Below are positions 5,647 through 9,546 of a stretch of 9,546 nucleotides of DNA, in pieces (the first letter of the stretch is position 1; each line of letters opens with the position of its first letter). Below the pieces are notes generated by a model, which did no database searches, was not told the origin of the DNA, and saw only the letters and a program-made list of their open reading frames with translations. The stretch comes from Candidatus Methanomethylophilaceae archaeon (GTDB lineage: Archaea > Thermoplasmatota > Thermoplasmata > Methanomassiliicoccales > Methanomethylophilaceae). Where the stretch lies: positions 1 through 9,546 of the forward strand of contig WOYN01000032.1 of the NCBI GenBank assembly GCA_011620825.1. Direction: 5' to 3'. The translations under genes were made by a program, and so were the position numbers.

Positions 5647-6444
5647 ATGCAAACTACTAAGTATAGTCCGTCAGCCAAAGATGTTGGCGGCGCAGGCGGC
5701 AACGCGCCGTATAGCACAGGCAGGGCTGTGGCCGGAGGGTTTGCTCTGGCTGCTGTTCTATGGTGGATTCCTTTCATAGGCCCGGCGATGGCAGGTTATT
5801 ACGCTGGCAGAAGGTCCGGATCTTTCATAAAGGGAGCTATCTCCTCTTCCATAGCTGGCGGCGGCCTCATGTTGGCCGTAATGGCCGCTTCTTATTATCT
5901 TCTAGGCCCCGCGGGGTTCCCAAACACAGCTGTGGATGTGGCAGCTGGCACTTTGATGGGAGTATATTCCAGGGCCGGGATTTACCTCAATTATTTCTTC
6001 AACCCCGGGACGGCGGAGATGGCTCTGACGCCTCTGGGCATAATGGTGGCTTTCGGCTGCATCGGCGGTTCCCTTTCCGGGCTGTACCGCCAGGAAGCCG
6101 CTTCGCTCATTGCATCCGGGGCGGTGTATTCGGCGATAAGGCCTTTGGCAAGATCCGTTGAACTCTATGAAAAAGGTAAGGAACTGGGATTCGAATCCTA
6201 CAACGACTGTACATCCGTCCGGGAATCGGCGGTAAGTGTCGGAAAGGATACCAGACAGCGTTCCGACACCTCAACGTCTATGAAAAAGAAAGCAGTGACT
6301 ACGACTGTGCAGGCGGTAACAACAACCGTCGGGGAAGGAGTCACGCCCACCGCATCCTCGCATGAAAAGACCCAGGGTCCATTTTCAGATATTTTGAGGC
6401 GCTCCGAGATTCACGGCAACGGTAAGGACAGTGTCCAGAAGTAA
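5647..6444 (+). CDS. Membrane protein resembling DUF5518, with a long polar C-terminal tail
   Basis: The function is unknown. A short polar N-terminus is followed by a hydrophobic segment at about 26-54 containing WWIPFIGPAMAGYYAG, which resembles the WIPFIGP-type signature I associate with the archaeal DUF5518 family. Further segments lie at about 63-87 and 128-150, and the stretch between them is only partly hydrophobic. From about 165 to the end (265 aa) the protein is polar and Ser/Thr/Lys-rich, with a near repeat VTTTVQA / VTTTVGE, and looks disordered. The tail is probably cytoplasmic if the positive-inside rule holds (RR at 55-56). The ATG at 5647 is chosen over 5635 because GGAGG at 5637-5641 gives a five-base spacer. 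Its own TATA-like box lies upstream, and it ends 70 bases before the tfs start. The tail may be a partner-binding region; that is inference. Confidence 0.8.
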   Translation: MQTTKYSPSAKDVGGAGGNAPYSTGRAVAGGFALAAVLWWIPFIGPAMAGYYAGRRSGSFIKGAISSSIAGGGLMLAVMAASYYLLGPAGFPNTAVDVAAGTLMGVYSRAGIYLNYFFNPGTAEMALTPLGIMVAFGCIGGSLSGLYRQEAASLIASGAVYSAIRPLARSVELYEKGKELGFESYNDCTSVRESAVSVGKDTRQRSDTSTSMKKKAVTTTVQAVTTTVGEGVTPTASSHEKTQGPFSDILRRSEIHGNGKDSVQK

Positions 6445-6473
6445 AGGCAAATGCCTCGTTCGTGCGCGTGATA

Positions 6474-6484
6474 ACTTATTAATA
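6474..6484 (+). promoter_or_regulatory. TATA-like box for the tfs-pcn-transketolase unit
   Basis: ACTTATTAATA stands 30 bases before the TTG at 6515. Transcription from about 6506 would give a leader of roughly 9 bases. It shares ACTTATTAA with the box before the membrane protein gene. Its position argues against the upstream GTG at 6431 as the tfs start. Confidence 0.5.
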
Positions 6485-6514
6485 TCGTCATCCGATGGGG
6501 ATACCAGTGATAGC

Positions 6515-6811
6515 TTGTTTTGTTCTCAGTGCGGATCTTTGATGTTCCCCAACGGGGGGAAGTACGTCTGCAGTTCATGCGACGAAGAAAAGGAAATCGG
6601 AGCATCGCACGTAATCGTCACCGGCTCCAACGAAAAGGAAATGACCGTGATCAAGGAGGATGTGGCGACACTTCCCAAGACGCGCATAGCGTGTCCCCTC
6701 TGCGGCCATACGGAGGCGTACTTTGTCATAAGGCAGACACGTGCCGCCGATGAACCCGAAACCAGGATCTATCGTTGCTGCAAGTGCAACCATTCCTGGA
6801 GAGAGTATTGA
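6515..6811 (+). CDS. tfs: TFS, archaeal TFIIS-like transcript cleavage factor
   Basis: TFS enters the secondary channel of RNA polymerase and stimulates cleavage of backtracked RNA, aiding proofreading and elongation. The N-terminal zinc ribbon uses C3-x2-C6 and C19-x2-C22 (FCSQCG ... YVCSSC). The C-terminal ribbon uses C60-x2-C63 and C88-x2-C91, with the signature QTRAADEPET. D79-E80 in it are the acidic tip residues that stabilise the catalytic metal. Length from the TTG is 98 aa, close to the usual 100-110. The frame is open back to a GTG at 6431, but those residues have no family counterpart and overlap the preceding gene. The TTG sits directly before the first zinc ribbon, with GTGAT just upstream as a partial ribosome-binding site. 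It leads the unit, with pcn starting 20 bases after its stop. The intact D-E pair argues for an active factor rather than an inhibitory paralogue. Confidence 0.92.
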   Translation: MFCSQCGSLMFPNGGKYVCSSCDEEKEIGASHVIVTGSNEKEMTVIKEDVATLPKTRIACPLCGHTEAYFVIRQTRAADEPETRIYRCCKCNHSWREY

Positions 6812-6831
6812 GCAAGCCAGAAGGTGAAACA

Positions 6832-7569
6832 ATGTTCAAGGCAGAGATAAAGTCCGATACGATGAAGGGGCTCGTAAATATCGTTTCCACACTCATTGAC
6901 GAGGTCAAGTTTACCGTGGATCCCGAGGGAATGAGCCTGAAAGCGGTAGACCCAGCACATGTTGCCATGATAGAACTCCGTATCAGTGCCGGCGCCTTCG
7001 AATCATATGTAGCCGATGAGACCGAGATCGGGCTCGACCTCGACAAGGTGAAGAGCGTGCTCAAACTGGCATCTTCAGGTGACATAATCGCCATGGAGCA
7101 GGACGATGACCACGGCAAACTCGTATTCAGGGTGGGAAATATCACTCGACGCATGCACCTGGTGGACACGTCGGGAATGAGCGACCCCAAGGTCCCGCAG
7201 CTCTCCTTGTCCGCCAAGGTGAGGATCGCCGTCGATGAGCTCCAGCAGGGCATCCGTGCATCCGAAACAATATCAGACCACATAGCGCTCACAGCGAGCC
7301 CGGAAGGTTTCGAGCTTTCGTGCGAGGGAGATACAGACTCTGTGAGCCTGATCGTTCCCAAGGATAAGCTTGAAAGTCTCGAGGCCGAAGGAACATACTG
7401 CAGCCTCTTTCCCCTCGACTACTTCGCGAACCTTGTAAAGGCGATTCCCGCAGGTACAATCGTGAACATCGAGCTAGATAAAGATTATCCGATCAACATA
7501 AGGTTTCAGATAGCGGAAGGAAAAGGCAAGGTGGATTACCTCTTGGCTCCGAGGATAGAGAGCGACTGA
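6832..7569 (+). CDS. pcn: PCNA, DNA polymerase sliding clamp
   Basis: PCNA forms a trimeric ring around DNA and tethers polymerase, ligase, FEN1 and other partners. The 245-aa length is typical for one subunit with two similar domains. Family features are the KAVDPAHVAMIEL stretch near residue 38-50, the central linker around residues 110-130 that forms part of the partner-binding pocket, and the C-terminus KVDYLLAPRIESD, whose LAPRIE end is highly conserved. The ATG at 6832 is preceded by AGGTGA at good spacing; an upstream in-frame ATG at 6775 lies inside tfs and adds residues foreign to the family. A single copy in the window suggests a homotrimer, but other copies elsewhere cannot be excluded. 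It lies 20 bases after tfs and just before the transketolase genes, so cotranscription is likely. Confidence 0.96.
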   Translation: MFKAEIKSDTMKGLVNIVSTLIDEVKFTVDPEGMSLKAVDPAHVAMIELRISAGAFESYVADETEIGLDLDKVKSVLKLASSGDIIAMEQDDDHGKLVFRVGNITRRMHLVDTSGMSDPKVPQLSLSAKVRIAVDELQQGIRASETISDHIALTASPEGFELSCEGDTDSVSLIVPKDKLESLEAEGTYCSLFPLDYFANLVKAIPAGTIVNIELDKDYPINIRFQIAEGKGKVDYLLAPRIESD

Positions 7570-7583
7570 TCTTGGTGATAAGG

Positions 7584-8420
7584 TTGGCCAAAAGCGAGAA
7601 GGAGCTAAGGGAAATCGCGAACAAGCTCAGGCTCGATGTCATAGAGATGACATCCGAGGCCGGGTCCGGACACCCCGGAGGCTCCCTTTCATCCGCTGAC
7701 CTTATGGCTGTGCTCTATTTCAGAGTGATGAACCACCGCCCCTCCGATCCCTCATGGGACGGACGAGACAGATTCATACTTTCCAAAGGGCACGTAGCCC
7801 CCATATTATACGCATCGCTGGCCGAATCAGGATATTTCCCGGTCGACGAGCTCAAGACTCTGCGAAAGATCAACAGCAGGCTCCAGGGGCACCCGGTACG
7901 CGGGAAGGTCCCCGGCGTCGAGATGTCCACGGGGTCCCTGGGACAGGGCCTCAGTATGGCCTGTGGTTTTGCGCTGGCGGCCAAAATGGACTCTAAGAAG
8001 CACAGGGTCTACTGTCTTGTCGGAGACGGCGAGCTGCAGAGCGGAATGAACTGGGAGGCGGCGATGTTCGCTTCCCAATACAAGCTCAGCAACCTTGTGG
8101 TCTTCGTGGACCGCAACCGCCTCCAGATATCCGGTTGCACCGACGATGTGATGAGCATAGAGCCACTCGAACGCAAGTGGGAGTCGTTCGGATGGAGGGT
8201 CATAACGATAGACGGCCATAACATAGGGCAGATAATCAATGCCTGCAAATGGGCTAAGAGGGCCCGTACTAGACCCACAGTGGTCATAATGAACACGATA
8301 AAGGGCAAAGGCGTTTCGTTCATGGAGAACAACGCGGTCTTCCACGGAAAGAGCTGTAACGAGGAAGAGACGGTCTGCGCTGAGAACGAACTAGAGGAAG
8401 CAATGAGGTTCTGCAGATGA
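7584..8420 (+). CDS. tkt: Transketolase N-terminal half (TPP-binding subunit)
   Basis: Together with the next gene this forms transketolase, which moves two-carbon units between sugar phosphates in the non-oxidative pentose phosphate pathway. Splitting into N and C subunits is known in archaea such as Methanocaldococcus. Numbered from the TTG at 7584, the motifs are SGHPGGS with H30, SKGH with H69, GSLGQGLS at 116-123, and the TPP/metal motif GDG at 146-148 ending at N177 (VDRN). Length (278 aa) is normal for the N subunit. Start choice is uncertain: TTG 7572, GTG 7575 and TTG 7584 are all in frame. I prefer 7584 because GGTGAT (7574-7579) stands four bases before it, and the earlier starts would lie on that site. 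The stop overlaps the C-subunit ATG as ATGA, ensuring balanced synthesis. Confidence 0.94.
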   Translation: MAKSEKELREIANKLRLDVIEMTSEAGSGHPGGSLSSADLMAVLYFRVMNHRPSDPSWDGRDRFILSKGHVAPILYASLAESGYFPVDELKTLRKINSRLQGHPVRGKVPGVEMSTGSLGQGLSMACGFALAAKMDSKKHRVYCLVGDGELQSGMNWEAAMFASQYKLSNLVVFVDRNRLQISGCTDDVMSIEPLERKWESFGWRVITIDGHNIGQIINACKWAKRARTRPTVVIMNTIKGKGVSFMENNAVFHGKSCNEEETVCAENELEEAMRFCR

Positions 8421-9355
8421 GCCAGATGTTAGCGCAGCGCGACTATTACGGAAAGGCCCTAAGAGCACTCGCATCCCGTGAAGACATAGTGGTGTTGGAC
8501 GCGGACCTGGCAGGTTCGACCAAAACGTCGGAGTTCCAGAAAGTCTGCCCCGAAAGGTTCGTCGAAGTCGGCATCGCCGAGCAGAACATGATCGGTGTTT
8601 CTTCCGGCCTCGCCGCCGAAGGGAAGACCGTGTTCGCATCCACTTTCGGAGTATTTGCGACAGGGAGGTGCTGGGAGCAGATAAGGCTCGGCGCGGCATA
8701 TCCGAAACTGAACATCAAAATCGTGGCGACCCATTGCGGAATCAGCGTGGGGGAGGACGGCGCGACCCACCAGGCTCTCGAGGATATATCGCTTATGCGC
8801 TCTCTTCCGAACATGACGGTCTTATCCCCGGCAGACGCGTACGAGACGTACGCGGCGACGATGGCCATAGCGGAATACGACGGACCCGTCTATATGAGGA
8901 TGGGGCGTTCGCCCGTTCCCGTCATCAGCAAAGAGGGCGAAAAATTCACGATAGGCGAGGCGAAGGTCCTCCTTGAGGGTAAGGACGTTTCTTTGTTCGG
9001 CACCGGGCAGATGGTATCCAATTGCATAGAGGCCGCGGAAGAGCTGAGAAAAGAAGGGGTCTCCGCAGAGGTGATCAACGTGTCGACGATCAAACCGCTC
9101 GACAGAGAGACCGTCCTGGCATCCGTGTCCAGGACAGGGTGTGCTGTCACCGCAGAGGAACATAGCATCATAGGCGGGCTCGGGTCCGCGGTTTCGGAAC
9201 TGATCTCCGAGGAACTGCCGTCGCCCGTTCAGAGGATCGGTACGATGGACATGTTCGGTGAATCCGGATCCCCTGCCGAGCTCTTTGTAAAATATGGACT
9301 GACCTCCGGCGACATAGCGGAAGCGGCCCGCAGGGCAATAAAGAGAAAGAGATGA
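8417..9355 (+). CDS. tkt: Transketolase C-terminal half (pyrimidine-binding and C domains)
   Basis: This is the partner of the preceding subunit. The pyrimidine-binding domain contains GIAEQN, where E55 is the glutamate that activates thiamine diphosphate, and [12 protein letters not shown] near residue 114. The remaining third (about 185 onward) is the transketolase C-terminal domain. Length (312 aa) is normal. The resemblance to the C-half of DXP synthase is expected because the families are related; the paired N subunit and the transaldolase neighbour point to transketolase. The ATG lies inside the upstream stop (ATGA). The transaldolase begins four bases after this stop, so the three genes form a compact pentose module. 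Confidence 0.95.
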   Translation: MSQMLAQRDYYGKALRALASREDIVVLDADLAGSTKTSEFQKVCPERFVEVGIAEQNMIGVSSGLAAEGKTVFASTFGVFATGRCWEQIRLGAAYPKLNIKIVATHCGISVGEDGATHQALEDISLMRSLPNMTVLSPADAYETYAATMAIAEYDGPVYMRMGRSPVPVISKEGEKFTIGEAKVLLEGKDVSLFGTGQMVSNCIEAAEELRKEGVSAEVINVSTIKPLDRETVLASVSRTGCAVTAEEHSIIGGLGSAVSELISEELPSPVQRIGTMDMFGESGSPAELFVKYGLTSGDIAEAARRAIKRKR

Positions 9356-9359
9356 CAAT

Positions 9360-9546
9360 ATGAAGATTTTCATAGACACCGCAAATCTGGACATGATCAA
9401 AGAGATCAACAGCTGGGGCGTACTCGATGGAGTTACCACGAATCCCAGTCTCATCGCTAGGGAAGACACGGACGTCAGGACCCGTGTCAGGGAGATTGCG
9501 CAGATCGTCGACGGGCCGATATCCGCTGAAGCCATGTCCTCGAAAT
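9360..9546 (+). CDS. tal: Transaldolase, small FSA/TalC type, cut by the window end
   Basis: The first 62 codons are present. [17 protein letters not shown] followed by [16 protein letters not shown] is the start of the small (about 215 aa) transaldolase / fructose-6-phosphate aldolase family. IDTAN and TTNPSLI are barrel motifs that bind substrate, and VDGPISAE continues the match. The Schiff-base lysine lies beyond the window, so transaldolase and aldolase activities cannot be told apart. It starts four bases after the transketolase C-half and completes the non-oxidative pentose phosphate set. AGAGATGA before the ATG is a weak ribosome-binding site, so translation may depend on coupling. 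Confidence 0.94.
   Translation, partial: MKIFIDTANLDMIKEINSWGVLDGVTTNPSLIAREDTDVRTRVREIAQIVDGPISAEAMSSK

Noticed and set aside
5343..5777. 144-codon minus-strand frame over the small ORF and membrane gene start
   Set aside because: Antisense shadow across a promoter and a well-supported gene start; composition is Leu/Pro/Phe-rich as expected from the complement of a purine-rich strand.

Overview
The window reads as chromosomal core DNA of a methanogenic archaeon. The archaeal signs are a TFIIS-like transcript cleavage factor (TFS), a PCNA sliding clamp, an archaeal beta-CASP ribonuclease of the aCPSF2 type, a transketolase split into two subunits, AT-rich TATA-like boxes, and GGAGG/GGTGAT ribosome-binding sites. 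An hdrC-hdrB pair (heterodisulfide reductase subunits) points to a methanogen. Bifunctional PurH, compact overlapping genes and moderately high GC make me favour a Thermoplasmata-related methanogen such as Methanomassiliicoccales. That placement is an inference, not shown by any single marker.

Layout. (1) Bases 1-1124 hold the 3' three quarters of purH (+). (2) Bases 1154-1369 (-) encode a 71-aa protein with two cysteine pairs; it converges on purH and is divergent from hdrC. (3) Bases 1435-2633 (+) hold hdrC-hdrB, joined by an ATGA overlap. (4) Bases 2630-4677 (-) hold an aCPSF2-type nuclease followed by nadC, also joined by ATGA. The nadC and hdrB stop codons share the palindrome TTAA. (5) Bases 4678-5646 form a long, largely gene-poor stretch. 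It contains a putative aCPSF2 promoter set inside inverted repeats, a leader hairpin, a possible eroded gene, a GC hairpin followed by a T-rich run, and a 45-codon small ORF. (6) Bases 5647-6444 (+) encode a membrane protein resembling DUF5518. (7) Bases 6515-9546 (+) look like one transcription unit: tfs, pcn, transketolase N-half, transketolase C-half, and the start of a transaldolase.

How the genes work together. HdrCB would carry electrons to the CoM-S-S-CoB heterodisulfide. The last unit links transcription proofreading and the replication clamp to the non-oxidative pentose phosphate route that makes ribose 5-phosphate. PurH (purine synthesis) and NadC (NAD synthesis) both consume PRPP-derived material, so much of the window concerns nucleotide supply. 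I see no mobile element, CRISPR array, tRNA or rRNA. The most open territory is 4678-5646, and I found no strong evidence of a wholly new system.
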